DNA of 64,000 bases from Camarhynchus parvulus (lineage: Eukaryota; Chordata; Aves; Passeriformes; Thraupidae), in the NCBI RefSeq assembly GCF_901933205.1, contig NC_044601.1, positions 44,179,376-44,243,375 of the forward strand. Direction: 5' to 3'. Below are positions 47,956-62,017 of this stretch, piece by piece. The notes below the pieces were generated by a model that ran no database searches, was not told the origin of the DNA, and was given only the letters and a program-made list of their open reading frames with translations. Both the position numbers and the translations under genes were made by a program. Position 1 is the stretch's first letter; each line of letters starts with the position of its first letter.

Positions 47956-50900
47956 CCCTCCAGCAGACAGCAGCCTGATTCACTTATCTAAAGAGGAATT
48001 TATGCTGGCCTGAGAAAACATCAGCCCCCTCAACTGCAAGGACATGCCTAGATTGCTTATTGAGATATGCCTCAGATGTTGCGTCCAACAATCACTGCTA
48101 AGTCAGCTAGAGATGTCCTGCGTAGCACCAGAGGGGCAGTTACATTCTTGGTGTGAAGGAGACATTTTTTAAAAATAAATGTGAATGTAACATTTTCAGT
48201 GGTGAAGGCACTATTTCCTGATGAACATGTTTTACACTTTGGGACAGGAAAGCCTTTAAGTAGTCAAAAGCACTATTCAGCCTTGGTACATTTCACTGAC
48301 ATAAGTTCTCATAATTACTAAAGGAAATAACTAAGGCTGTGTCTGGGTGGCACAAAGCACCAGGCTAATTACCGCTTCAGAGACACTAATTAATCTGGGC
48401 AGGGCACCACAGTACCATGACTGCTTTGCCTTGGGAATCTCACAATGTTGATGTATTGCCATTTGGACACCCGCCTCCCACCCCAAGCAGTCTCTTCCAC
48501 ATGAAAGAGTCTTACACCAAAGATGAGCCCTCCATAAGGGGTGTTTCCTCTCATAAGCTGTGTGTTCCATTGAAACCTACCACCTTCAGCACACAATACT
48601 GAGCTGTACACTGCACCAATTCTTGAAAAACAGTAAAAGAATCGACAAGCAATTACTGAGCACCCTCGGCTGCTAGGAGGAGGAATGTGAGAGGGTATAC
48701 CTACAGACAGTATCCTGGGCTCCAGAAGAAAAGGTTCAGGTCAGCATCTTAGAGGAGCTATGTGTAATGATAATGGTGACTGTCCGACAATCAGCTGCAG
48801 CATCCACGCCACATTTTAACAGACACATTTAAAACAAACCATGGAGAAACCCTCTAGCACTAGTGTAAATGCTCTCCATTTGGTAAGCTCCAAGTAGCAG
48901 GTAATAGCGTGGTTGTTAGCAGGGTAGAAGTTAAATTGTTGCCAAAGTGACTTTGTTTTCAACTTCGTGGAGATAAAACAAGTCCTGGGCTAAAGCCAGA
49001 ACACTTTATCTAATGTACCTGATGCCACCTCTTGGTACCGAGACAGGCTCCTCACGTACTTCAAATGGACTTTGATCTTCTTTTGAATTGTTAAAACACA
49101 TTCAATAAGGAATAATGCACCCAGCAGTAGCTTAAAGCACCTGTCCCAATAGGAAATGGTTTTTGACCAACCAGAGAGCAATAGGGAAGGGGAACACCTG
49201 ATACACAGTCCAACCTGCAGCAGAACACAGCCTCCTACCGGTCCACAATAAAGAAAGAAAGACACAGAAGAGTCATTCCCTGTGGCACACAAACAAACCA
49301 TACTCAGAGAAGTACTGCCACGCCGAACAGACAATTTCAGATACTGAAGAGCCCCTATCCAGTCCCCTCTTTCTTCTCCCCAAAAATATTTATTTGAAAA
49401 TTAGTAACTTCCAAGACAATCCTGTTCTAATGGCCTCTCTCAACAGACACAGACCTTCTGCAGAACAGAAGGTCCCATGAATTCAGGATTTACTTAATGG
49501 CTCACGTTGCAGGTAAATGGTATACACCAGCTCACCTAGAAGCTGGCAGGCAAGGCTGGCTTCTCACATGTCTGTCAGCTCTGTACAGAGGTCACAGCAC
49601 AAGGAGACAGCTTCACCTTGGGTTTGTACCATAGTGTTCAGAAGCTGGTGACTGGTTTCAGCACATAGGCTGTTTCTTGTAGCAAAAGCACAGAGACAAC
49701 TGTCTAACAGAGTGCATTGCCTTGAGACAGGGAGAAATCACACTGATTAAACAGTATCAAGAGTCCTTGAGCTTTTCATGCTCTCAGCAGAGAGGACAAA
49801 TACTCAAATAAGCTTGCCAGATGCAGCACAGGTGAATAAAACACTGTAAAAAGCATAACAATTCACTTATGAGTAATTAAATTGCATTTGATAAATAGGT
49901 GTTAAAGTAGCAGTTTTCACACTTACAAATACTTCAGATCATGAAAAAACGGAAAGGTGCCACAAAAGACACATTTGCTACCCAACCCATTTAAAAAATA
50001 TTCACAAATGTTGTCAAAACATATGGTGTACATTTGAGTTTAACACTGCCTAATAAAAGGCTCTCTTCTTCAAAATGTTTTTTTTACCCCCAGGTTGATT
50101 GTTCACCTATATTGCCACTTTTACTGTGTACCATTCACAGTCTCCAAATAACTAGTCAAGGTGGTGACAAAACCCAGCAAGCCATACAAACCTGCGCTGA
50201 ATCTCAATAGCTTTAGCTGCCACGCCAGGTGAAGTTAACTCAGCATTCCGTGGACACTCAGAGGTGAGATACATGTCCCACTCCCTCCTTCAGAACCTTC
50301 CCTACAGAAACTGTGGAGCTCACACTGGGCTTTCTGAGAGGAGCCCTTTGCTTGGTAGGACAAACAATACCATGAGACAATCACCACTGCAATGGAAAGC
50401 TTCAGCTGGCAGACTGAGATCTGAGTCTTAAGCAGAAATGGGCAAAGAAGCAGAATGAACAGCAACCAAGGCTGCTGCCAGAGATGTAGCCTCAATGTCA
50501 GTGTTAGAATTCACCCAGGACCTTCTTTTTTCCCATCTGCAGGGAGACTGCTACTCTTGGACTTCACTTACATAGGGATTCACACCCAGTGACTGAGGAG
50601 ATAAAGTCATTAACACATCCAAGTTTTGTTTGTGAGGATTTTTTTTTTCCACACATGCCCATGTGCCTCCAGACATAATTCTTTGTTCTCTGACTGCAAA
50701 ACTAAGCTACCAAAATTAGTCCAGATTAAAAACATAGTGAATTTTCTACGGCTCCAAAGCAAGACGTGTTTAACAAGGCCAGTTTAGATGGGATACTTGA
50801 CATTAGGCAAGGAATGGAGGGAGAAGAGGGTGTCACAACAGAAGCACTGAAGTTACCTAAAAAAGTGGTTCAAGAAAGAAGGAAAACTGGAAAGACACTC

Positions 50901-52771
50901 AGCTACCTATCTTCTCCTTTTAACTTTCCTTCATACACCAATCATATCCTGTACTGCATCTCTTATCCAGTAGTATCCTCTGCTTGTTTACATCACCATA
51001 TCATAAATTACTGCTGATAAGCAACAACAGACATGATGAATCCGTGTTTGCTTCCTTAAGGCAAGCAGAGATTAGGAAAGGGTATGAAGGTATTTCTTTT
51101 GTCTTGCAATGAAGAGGAACTGCAAAGGCAGGGAATGAAACTGAAAGGGATCATAAAACACTATTTTGCTTGCCTTGTTCCTAGGTGAGACACATGGTGC
51201 TCCTGAGGAGAGTCACTTGCTTACTCCTCCAGTCCATCTCAGCTGGACAAGAAGAGGAAGGGAGGGAAAGGGGCCTGGAAACTTTTAAAAGGCAGAAGAT
51301 ATTTCACTAGATATCTTACCCTTTAAAATTCAGTTAAAGATATAGAATTGATAGACATTATCTCCAGGAGCAGCAGATCTGAAACACTAATAACCTTTAT
51401 GACATTCAAAAATGTTTAGTTGCTAGATTTCAAGTGAGAAAAGCAAATACCTGTAAAAAGTCCTCTTTGTACTATTTCTCCATCCTCACAGAATATGAAA
51501 ACATTCCCCAAAGGTCAGTCATCAGTACACATCTTCCTGGGTGCAACACAGCTATAGCTAACAATAGGCAGCTGGTCATGCTAGCTAGAAGCATGCCAAG
51601 AACCTGCATCTTAGGGAATTCCTGCCCCTCACATATCCATCTCCATATCTAGGCCTAAAGGCTGAAGCTCCCCTTAATTAGGGACAGGCAACATCCTGAG
51701 ACTTCAAGTCAGAATGAACATCAACAACAAAGCTCACATCTTCCTCTGGCACCAAGTCAAACCTTGGACCAGGTCACTTCTTTGCAGCTTGGGCTTTCCA
51801 TATGCATGTTACCTAGTTGCATTTCAGGATTTTCAAGTGGATCTTATGACCATCTTTCCAGTGATATTCTAAAGTTTATATTCCTAAAGGATGGGAATTT
51901 TGGAAGGGCTGTGGTGGACTACTGTTCAAAATCCAGCACTGTTTGGTAATGATCCTCAACACTCTCCACACACTCCTGGTAATAGCTCTGTGGAAGTTAT
52001 GACTCTGAACCAAGATGAGAAAAAAAGGCTCCATCATATTTTCAGCCTAAAGCTCTGAAAACACAATGAATTTATGAATCCCAGGCTGCACAGTGCTATT
52101 GGGCGGCACACTCCTCACTGCAGCAGACTGCAATGAAAAGGGTCCTCAGAAGTCATGTATCTCTCAGGGTCATTGTCATGGCAATACTGTTTCCCTTGTA
52201 CAGAAAGAAAAAACAGCAGATATGACAGCTGTCTCATCAGATGTTCTGAATCAATTGCTTGAAGAACAGCTAAAAATAAGATCATTCTGAATTTACCTCC
52301 TGAGAAGCAAACTAATCCAGAATAACTACTGTATGTTCCTATGCCTTCAAGAGCACTGTGTTCTAGACAAAAAGAGTAAACCAGACATTTTACATGAAAG
52401 ATGGTAGACAAAAAAAGCACTTCCAAGTATTCAATAAGCAGGAAAATTAAATAACCAAGTATATGGCCTCCAAAGTAAAGGACAGATTATTCCCCATAGT
52501 TCTACCACCAGCTCTCAACAGCTTTCCCCAATTACACTTCAAACCCAGCCATGGTAAGACATTTGCCAGTGTCCCTAAGAAACAAAGCAGCTGGTCCTAA
52601 CATAAGGAAGACAAAGGGAGGAGAAGTAGGACACAGGTAGCAGTGATCAGGATGTTCTTATCTTCTGAAACTTACCATGGCTTGTTCAGCAATGCATAAT
52701 GCTATGCTTATTCGGCAATGGCATTATCAGGAACTCTACTAAAGGCAGCATACACAAATGGCAGTATTTTT
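46503..52771. other. Unique non-coding sequence containing a CA microsatellite
   Basis: No supported gene. The longest frames are 114 codons (48990-49334, -) and 103 codons (52115-52426, -), both unassigned. The stretch includes the (CA)19 microsatellite at 47916-47953. No further LTR or LINE sequence was recognised until 52772. Confidence 0.5.
47916..47953 (+). repeat. (CA)19 dinucleotide microsatellite
   Basis: Thirty-eight bases of uninterrupted AC/CA repeat, about 19 units, are flanked by TGCTCCTCCA and TTCCCTCC. Length and purity make it likely to vary in length between individuals. Confidence 0.97.
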
Positions 52772-53410
52772 GGAATCATCAAATGGTTTGGCTTGGAAGG
52801 GACATAAAAGATATCTAGTTCCAATCCCCCTGCCATGGACAGGGACACCTTTCACTGAACCAGCTTGCTCCAAGATCTAATCAGCCTGGCCCTGAAGATT
52901 TCCAGGGATGGGACATCTACAACTTTTCTGGGCAATCTGTTCCAGTGTCTTACCCCTCCACAGTAAAGAGTTTTTTCCTAATATCTAATGCAAACCTACC
53001 TTCTTTCAGTTTTAATCCATTACCCCCATCCTGTTGCTACATGCTCTTGTAAAAAAAACCTCCTCCATCTTTCTTGCAGGCTCCCTTAGATACTGAAAGG
53101 CAGCAAATACATCACCCCAAAGCCTTCTCTTTTCCAGGCTGAACAATCCCAATTCTTTCAGCTTCTCCTCATAGGACAGGTGCTCCATCCCTCTAAGCAC
53201 CTTAGTGTCCCTCCTCTGGACTCACTCCAACAGTTCCATGTAAGTCCTGTGCTGGGAGCCCAGAGCTGATGCAGCCCTGCAGGTGGGGTCTCAGCAGAGC
53301 AGAGGGGCAGAATCCCCTCCCTGGCCCTGCTGCCCACACTGCTCTGGATGCAGCCCAGGACACGTCTGGCTTTCTGGGCTGTGAGTGCCCATAGCTGGGT
53401 CGGGTCCAGC
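52772..53410 (-). mobile_element. CR1 LINE retrotransposon, 3' fragment (minus strand)
   Basis: Read on the minus strand from about 53410 to 52772, the sequence shows the CR1 order: GCCAGACGTGTCCTGGGCTG, the ORF2 C-terminal region around GAGGAGAAGCTGAAAGAA (EEKLKELGLFSLEKRR), GATATTAGGAAAAAACTC, the block around GGAACAGATTGCCCAG, a GTGTCCCTGTCCATGGCAGG segment and the 3' end CCAAACCATTTGATGATTCC. It is a 5'-truncated copy of roughly 640 bases. The 5' edge is blurred and homology may extend to about 53450. It looks less decayed than the copy at 23.8-25.5 kb and belongs to a different CR1 subfamily, since the 3' UTRs differ. Two open frames in it (154 and 62 codons) derive from CR1 sequence. 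It cannot move by itself. Confidence 0.93.
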
Positions 53411-54038
53411 CTAATATTCCTGTCCTTTCCACCAAAAAAATAAGTAGTGAGTCTCTCCTTATAATATTAATACACACACTCTCTCTCTCTACATACAGAA
53501 CACCACTGCCCCTCTCCAAAACCTTTAACACTAGATTTTCATGCTCCAGCTCACAGACATTAAGGTTGTAGTCTAACAAAAATCTTTCAAAGTAGATTGT
53601 GGAAAACACCTGTATGCACAGTGTGATTGTCGCTGTATGTTTCTCTTGAACTGCTAAAAATGTCACCTACATGCAAAAGTTCCATCTACCCACACAGTGC
53701 ATGAAAAATGAAGGTCCCTAAGCAATGCAAACCTCAACCAATTCTGTCTGAAAAGCTGTAGGCTCCCATTTGCAAGGGCAGCCAGCAAAAGGCGGGGAGG
53801 TAGAGCACAGAATGGAAACGCAGATGAAAAAGTCAGCACAAGCTTTGCAATGCTGTTTTAACATCTCAGCGTACCTGCAGGTATTCCGGGTCACCATGAA
53901 TGAAAAATCACCAGCAATTTAATTGTCATCCCACCACCGCTTCTGCCGGGCAGAATTTGACTTGTGTGGGACTGTCTGTGTTGCTGCAGCAGTTTGCAAA
54001 CAATTAATGCACCACAAAGAGACACCGACCAGGCACAA

Positions 54039-54056
54039 ACACACACACACACACAC
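54039..54056 (+). repeat. (AC)9 dinucleotide repeat
   Basis: Eighteen bases of pure AC repeat between GGCACAA and TTGAATAC. Shorter than the 47.9 kb array and less likely to be highly variable. Confidence 0.95.
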
Positions 54057-55148
54057 TTGAATACTCCTTCAACATTAAGTACCGCTGTTCAAAAACAAAT
54101 CACCACTTCAAGCCACAAGTACTCTCTCATTTAGATATACTTTAAATAGTCAATTAGACTGTAAATCCAAAACCTACCCAGTGACACAAATCTGATCTGA
54201 TTTCACCATTTCCTGAAAGAGCAAAAAAAAATCTGTAGTAAAAACTTACAGGGCTGTTAGTCCACGGTTTCTCTCTGGCACACGGTACATTATTTAACTG
54301 CAATGCCTGAAACAGTAACTTGACCTCTCTGGGAAGGTGGGCGGTATTATTCAAGCTGAAACATTAGAAACATGCATAATTACTCTGGGTATTTGCCACA
54401 CATTCTTTCATCCGTAAACCAATATGAATGGAAAAGTCACACTGACACTCCAGGCTTAGATCATATCCCAACCATCAATTATGAAAATTTTTCATGACGT
54501 CTCAGGGGAACAAAATTTCTTAGGGCCAGAGAAATTTTCTCTGGACTTAACTGTGCTTATGTTACCAAGATAAAACATCAGTGCTGCCAAATCCAAACCA
54601 AGACTTCAGCAGGCTAAACCATGAATTTTGAGCTTTCTACCCCACCACTGATAATACTGTAATTTTGTTTTCCTTCAACCCCACAAACCCATTGCATCCA
54701 TTCATGTGGCACTTCTAAGGATGCCTACTGTAGCACCAACCACATCCCACCATTCATCATCCATCCGTCCCTGCAGGGTGATGCTTCACACATCTGTGTA
54801 TTGCCTGCCTGCTCCTCAGCAAACCCAAGGACCTTCGGCAGAACCAATCCACAGGGCTGGGTGGGATAAAAACCCACTGGAAGGTAAACAGGCAGATGAA
54901 GCATGAAGAAAAGAGACCATGCTTGTTCCTGACTCCAGAGGCATCCACTTCTTGCATCATGGCTGCCTATGCTGATGCCAGTTCCCTGTTCACACCAAGC
55001 ATACCAAGTGTCCCCTCTATATAGCCGTGTCTTCCCTTCAAGGATAAAGCAGCAATCACCTTTCAAGTTCTGGGTGGCAGAGACACTGCCAAGAAAAATG
55101 AAATAATACAAACTAATATCCACAGCTGGAGCTGTCAAATGTACAATA

Positions 55149-55185
55149 TTTTCAGTACTTTAAGGGTTTTCAGTACTTTTTAAGG
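55149..55185 (+). repeat. 18-bp tandem duplication, two copies
   Basis: TTTTCAGTACTTTAAGGG at 55149-55166 is followed directly by a second copy at 55167-55185 in which the T-run before AAGG is two bases longer. It is a small slippage duplication. Confidence 0.88.
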
Positions 55186-58100
55186 CTAGCAACACAAAAT
55201 GCAATTTTTTTTGAAGAGGGAGAAAATGCTGTTCACAAGACAGAAGAACTGCACACACATGTCAAATAGCAGTCTTCTCTAGCTAAGTTCTCATACTCAA
55301 AATCAAGATCTAGCTGCACTCCTGACCAAGTGAGATGCAGCAGTATCTGTAACTATTCTGAACCCAATTGCCCCAGAACTTACTTTAATACCAACATCTA
55401 CATGTTGCTGTTCTGGGCAACTGACCTAACTCCTTGCCTACAATGGAACTGACCAGTGTTCCTGGTGCTTAGCACAAATACATGCGGAATACAAGGTGTT
55501 CATTTCAGCTAATTCCCCAGGCATTAGGGACAATGCATGCATCTGGAACACTGTTCCAGCAATTATACATGAATAATTCTGGAAGCATTCTTCTGTTTTG
55601 TTTTTCAAATAGTCCAGCTTCATGCATCTTGTTCATCATCCCTGCTCTTGTTCATCATTTTATACTGCCAAAACTTTGGAAATCATAGCAATGCACACAG
55701 TGAAGTGCCCCTTGATATTTTAAGTCAGATTTTGTAGTATCAACAATGAGTGTTGCCTTTATGCAGAATAAGCATGTATATCAGGGAATACAAGCTGCCA
55801 CAGCAACCTCAGAGAAAGTAAAATTTCAGGACAGTATTTTCCACATGTATTTGAAATCTCAAGATAATGAAAACTGGTCAATGTTAAGTTGTTTTCACCA
55901 TATAACCAGAACTTGCTGGAGATTTTTTGGGTAAGTTTTAAATATGCTTTTGTAAACAATGGTTTATGCAGAGTGTAACACCCATGTACTTTCTTACACA
56001 CCAATGAAAAATGTGGACAGCTTTATTTTGAAGATTCTCTCCCTCTTCCACATAAACTAAAAAATAATTAAAAGATGACAAAGTGACCATCTTAAGCATT
56101 ACCTAAAATATCTATTCAAAAGGTCTGAGGTATGCAATGAAAATGCTTTGAGTCAAACAAAAGTGGCTTGTGGTAAATAGAGGAAACAGAACAAGGATCT
56201 GAGTTTGCATCAAATGTTGGTTGCAATCATTTAATTGCCACTGTTTAAGAGAAGGAATTTCTCCAGTCTGTTTCAGTATTTGCTATTCCAGTAAACACAA
56301 ATAAAGGGAAAAGTCAACATTACGGTTTTCCAGTTTCAAAGTCATTTGATAACAACCTTCCCCAAGTCATTCTCCTGGGAAAGAACTACTAGAGAACACA
56401 GCTAATTAAAGCTTGTCAGTAAGCTCTCTCTCCTGCTTTGTTCAGAAAACCTGGACCAATAGCTTATCCATGGATAGACCTGGGGGCCTTTCACAAATAT
56501 TTTGTATTCCACAGCAAGCTTAGGCACATTGCATAAACATCTGGAGTACACACTAGAAACATTAACATCTTCCTGCTCTGCCCTGCAGCAAGTGCCTTCA
56601 TGACACTTTCATGAGCAGTGACAGAAAAAAACCAGTATTATTGTGGGCTTCCATCCAAAAAAATGTTGCCATGTATAGTCTGTCTGTAGGCACATGAGGA
56701 TTTGGGGTAAAAGGAAGGAGGGGTAATTCAGGTGCATAAACAAGTGTTCCAGTCTTCCTTCTCAATACCTAAGTTCTGAGAGAAAGAGGGGAAGAGCCTT
56801 TTATCATTATAAAAAGAGAGACTATTTCCAGAATGATTGGAGATTAAGCTGCTTTGAGGGGAAACATCAATGAAAACAGATATGTTCATATTTTCCCTGG
56901 AGGTGCAGTCCAGTTTGGAAGTGCTCTTAGCATACATAAGCTAAGACAAAGACAAATCATCCTGAGGTACTCTGGCACCATCCCAGACCACAAGCACAGA
57001 GAAAACCACAGACATTGCATGAAACAGGGGCACCTACAAAATGTCCCTGCTTTGTTGACCATGGCAGGGCCAATGACCAATAAACCAATTGCTCACAATA
57101 GAGCAGATGCTTTGATACCACATTTCACAGTGCAGCTGGATTGAAGCAAAGAATCTACTTGCTCTTGGAGCCAAGCTATATATAAGGAGGGAAAGGCACA
57201 CAGCTCTCTTTAGCAAGCTTTCCCGAAAGCCCTAGAACAGCAACATCTGTGCCTTCAGTTTTGCTGCAGTTCTGCAGGCATCTCTGCAGTCTACCAAGCC
57301 TAACCACTGGACAATTTTTTGTGTATTTATTCTTACAATTTGTAGAGCTGTACCTTACGGTACATTACAGCATCTGCGTAATAGTTGCAGTTTAGCTACC
57401 TCAAAATATTATCAGGGAAACAAAGTCTCACTCTTCCTGCTACTTCACAGTAGAGCACTGAAGGCTTCTGGCGAGAAAGACAAAAGCAATAGCAAACAAC
57501 CAGTGTGATAAACTACCATTCACATTTTACTCCAAGGAGTAGTAATTAGTCATTTAAAAATACAGAAAATCTATGCATGTGTTAAACATGAAAGAAGCTG
57601 TTCTGAGCGCTAGATGCTCTGAGATCACATTTCAAAGCAGTGCAGCATCATTCTGTTAATCTTTTGGGAAAACCAGCATGGATATTCTGCTGTAATGTAA
57701 TCAAGGCAGGAATTCCAGCTCCTCCATTGTGACCTTCACAGAAACACCAGGGGTCAAGAGTAGCAGCCTCTACCCAGCTACAGTGCTAATACAGCCATAC
57801 TATAAACAAAAAACCTCCTGCAACAACAGTACCAACAAGTTTCAGGGCGGTAAAGGGGGGGGCATGTAAATACACTCAAAGACACGCTGCCACAAAACAG
57901 CTTCTTACCACAAGTGTAAGGGAAAAGTTGTTTTTCTAAAGGTAGTTGCAGGAATTTAATTTTTACTGTGTAGGTGGAAAAAGGCTGACATATTTACTTT
58001 CATGTTTTATTCTCAACAAATATCTGCACCTATCAAAACAGTAATTAAAGACTTGCTTTCTTAGAGCAATGTTTAGTGAACAAAACGAAGCCAAGGGAAA

Positions 58101-61100
58101 GGCGACTTCTGGCTCTAACAGTGAAGTCCTACACAGAGAGAGTGAGGGTTTGGAGAAAGTGTTGGGTTTTTTAGCCCTGGTGAAACCTCATGGGCACAGG
58201 CAAAGCTGCAGCCTGCAGTGACAATGCTGATTCTCACCCTTCATACTGCAGCAGTCGTGTCCCTTGTCCCCAACACCTCCCAGCAGCGACCAACAGGACT
58301 GCACCAGCCGAAGGACAGCAAGGACAGGCAGAGTGTGTAAGGTGGGAATGGCAACACCCAGCTCCGCAAAGGCCCTGTCTGGTGGAAACTTTAACTGAAC
58401 TCTACCCAGAATGTTTGGCATAAACTGTCTGGAGTGGGCCGACGTGAAATCAAGAAAAGAGATAATCAGGTAGGTTTTTTTCTTATTCTTACTCTGCAAT
58501 CTGAGAACAGTGAAAGAGGACACCACCTAGCAAGAAGGTTGCTAATTAATTCCTCCTCACCCAGGCATTGCAAAGCTTCTAGCTGCAGAGTGTGTGCTTA
58601 TCTACAAACGAGCACTTGATAGCATTTTAAGAACTGGCTTCATTTGTTTTGAAAAATTACATTAAAAAGACACAATCATCTCAAGATTTTCTCTATCAGC
58701 AGCAAGAAAGAGTGAAAGTAAAGTGCTATTGCTGTTGCCTGACTGATTTTCAGGGCACCAACTTACCTTGCACAGTGAGTTTGGTAGGAGGTCAGCATGC
58801 CAAAGGCATAGATGCTTTCAAATGTATAATGAGAGGAGATCTCATATCTCTTAGCTGAACAAGTTTCCCTGAAATAAACTATTTCTGAACAAGCTGTAAC
58901 AGGGTAGAAACACCTTGCTGTAAGGGCAGGACCAGAATGCCGTTGCAAGTGACATGCCAGTTTAAGACATGGGTAGCTAACACACTTTTAAACCAAGGAA
59001 GCCAGACTCTGTTAAGTGTCAGTTATCTTGGATCAAAGGCTAAAAAAAGCTGCTTGGATATAGCACTAAAACAAGACATGAGCCACACAGAAGAAACAAT
59101 GCAAAAACACTCCACAAAAAGAGTTCAGCACACTTTTCACACTATGGATCACAAGCATTCTGCAAAGACTGCTCTGTTAGTACCAGCACAACACAAATAA
59201 CAGAAGTACCAATAGCAAAAGTCAAAACTCTGGGCTGTCATTAGGCAGATACATCCAGAAGTCAAGTATTCTCTAAAACATCTGCACTCAGCTGCAGCAT
59301 TTTAGAGTAGCAAAGGGACACCACAACCATTAAAAATGTAAGTAAAACATCCACCTACCTGAACATAGGTTTCATTCATCCAACATACGTTTCTCCCTTT
59401 CATTCTGTTTATGACTGAGATGTCCCTCATTTTAGCTAGGACAAAAATCATGGAGTTTCTTAAATTATTTTTTTTTTATTTTTTTAATGAGGAAGGACAA
59501 GCTATAAATTTGTGCCACACCAAAAGCACCTCTCTAATCTCATTGCACCTTTCCAGTTACATCAGTAGCTCCCAGCACTACTTCTCTTCATCTTTGCTTT
59601 ACCCAGAGTGAAGCAGGAACACCCAGACCACGTCTTCACAACTGCATGAGTACAACTGGGCAACAGGCCAATTGGACAAACATAGGCAATGGAAACAATC
59701 TTTTTATTTTGTGTTATCACCCTCTAGATACACAGAGCTCAATCCACTGGAGATGTGCAGCCTAGCCAGCTGTGCTTTCTCACACAAATTTTTTATCCCT
59801 CTGTCCTCACCCGTTGCTTTATACCCACCCACACAACAATTTCAGCCACCTATTTTTCCCTAGAAAAAAAAAAAAAAGATTATAGTTTCTGGTCTTACAG
59901 CACACAAATTTCATTGAAATTTGAGAAGCAAGAATGCTCTACTTCGTTTGAACCTGAAGACACCTGCAGCTCAGTCTCAGGTGAGCAATTCAGAGCCAAC
60001 AATAAGAAAATGAAAATGTCAAGGACCAGATACTTCCTTGAAACAAAACAGACTTTGTTCTGGGCAAACAACAGGAATACTATTTGTTCTGCTTTCTTTC
60101 CTTTTAAGGGAGAGACCTTCTTTAGAAGATACATCATTCTAGGTAAATGAGTCCCTCTCTTCAAGCTCTTTTCTGACAAACTGACTGGCTTGAAGCCCTT
60201 CTTTGGACAAGAAATCAGGAAGAGGTCATTTAAAAGACCCTGAAGATGCAGCAGCCTGGATCAAGAACACTGATGTCGAGAACATAGGCTGGGTGAGCAG
60301 CTGCCCTCTGGATGATTACCAGGCAATTTCACACCAAGGCTATTCCATCTGAAGAACATTACAGAGAATAAAAAGCATAGGGACACATTTCCTATTACAT
60401 CCTGTTACTTCTTCTCAAAAGCAATAAAATGCCCTGGTTTTGTGTAAGAATGAAGGCGAGTCCTTCAGTACTTGGAATAAACACACTTGTGCACATTCCT
60501 TCCTTTCATGCTGTGTACATCTCTACTTGGCATTGCAAGCTGCTGCAAGATGACTCAGCTTGTTACTGATTAACATCTCACTTTATGTCTTTTCTGTGTG
60601 CCTCGATCCAACTCTTACATCCATCAGGCATCCTGACACCATGCATTTCTTTCCATTTCGCCCTCAGGTGTACCAGACAGACACACACTCAATAGCCCAG
60701 AGTTCACCATGTACCACCAATTTTCTTCTCCCTTCTCCAGAGCACAAACCCACCTGCTTCAAGCTACACAGTGCTGCAGCACAAGCCATTCACATCCCCA
60801 AAGGCACTGCAGGCAGCAGAACAGGGTTTGCCACACCAGATTTCCGTGCCTTCCTTTCCCTCCATATGGAATCAAGAAGAGGTGTCAGGTGCCTGAGAGA
60901 TACTGGCAGCTGAGCCACCATGCAATGCATCATCCATTTGTTTCTGGAGAGCAGGGCCTGGCCTTCCTGCCCACAGAGGGTATGTGTTCCCCACATTCAG
61001 GGTGGGGAATTACTTTGGGGTGACTGAGAAATGTGGTACTTCAAATCAGAGAGCAGGAAAAGAATGTGTAACTTGCTTTTTGGGTATGTTCCACCCAAAT

Positions 61101-61999
61101 ACAATTTTCATAGGAAAAAATCCAATTGGTTCTCAAATATTGAAGAGAACGTATCCATCCTTCATAATGGGACTGTTATCTTAAATAGTCATCTAGAGCT
61201 GTGTGCTCTCATGGACAAAAGGAATCACCACCCCTCACCCTCAAGAAACTTTCTTGTAAAAGCTTCTGAAGAGTGATGTTACCCAGCCACTACCTCACTG
61301 CCTTGCACCTTGACCTTCCCCCTCCCACCTTCTCCTCAGGCATCAACACAACTTTCCTCAGCTTTATTTCCTCACAGAACACATTCCCTAGCGGAAGACC
61401 ACCTCCATCTGTGCCTGCAGCTCATGCTTCTCCCACCAGCACTGGCACCTGCACAGACACGTACACACCTGTCCCAACAACAGCACCCTACCTGTGTTCT
61501 AGGGAACAAAGGAATCTCAGGCACAGGATCTCACCCCTTCTCTCACTCTACTCTCACAGCATGGCATTGCCAATAAAGTATTTGCTAACACACAGACAGA
61601 CAAGCTGCAAACACTGTCAAGCTCTCCCGGGGTTCTTACTTCACTGCATTTTTGCATGGCACAATGAGCACCCGTAAACCCTGCAATTCCCAGAAGCCCT
61701 TAGAGCAGTACACAGGAGGAGTCACATTTCCATAGTGTCACAAAGCCTCCAAAGGCCAACACAGTGCCAAGTGACATGCAACTCGCTTTCAGAAACAAAG
61801 GCAGAAGAGGAGGCAAAGGGAGGAGTCACTGTCAACACTGGAAGTTTGTTCCCTGCTTTCAGAATTGTATCAGGAGATGAGCTAAGAGACCTTCCGCCAC
61901 CTGCATGCAACTTACTGGCCCACCCGATCTATTTCCAAATGTGATCTCTAACAGTCCGTGCAGGCTGCTCTGTAAAATTAGCAGTACCAACCCCAGTTT

Positions 62000-62017
62000 T
62001 ATAACCCTAGGGTTATA
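62000..62017. repeat. 18-bp perfect palindrome with head-to-head telomere-like hexamers
   Basis: TATAACCCTAGGGTTATA equals its own reverse complement. Its centre joins TAACCC to GGGTTA through TA, so one vertebrate telomere-type hexamer of each orientation meets head to head. With a single unit per side this may be chance. Confidence 0.9.

Noticed and set aside
53012..53200. 62-codon minus-strand frame containing YEEKLKELGLFSLEKRR
   Set aside because: This is the conserved C-terminal segment of CR1 ORF2, not a host gene.
53202..53666. 154-codon minus-strand frame as a candidate gene
   Set aside because: About half of it lies in the CR1 element and follows CR1 sequence out of the ORF2 frame. 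It is a by-product of the LINE.
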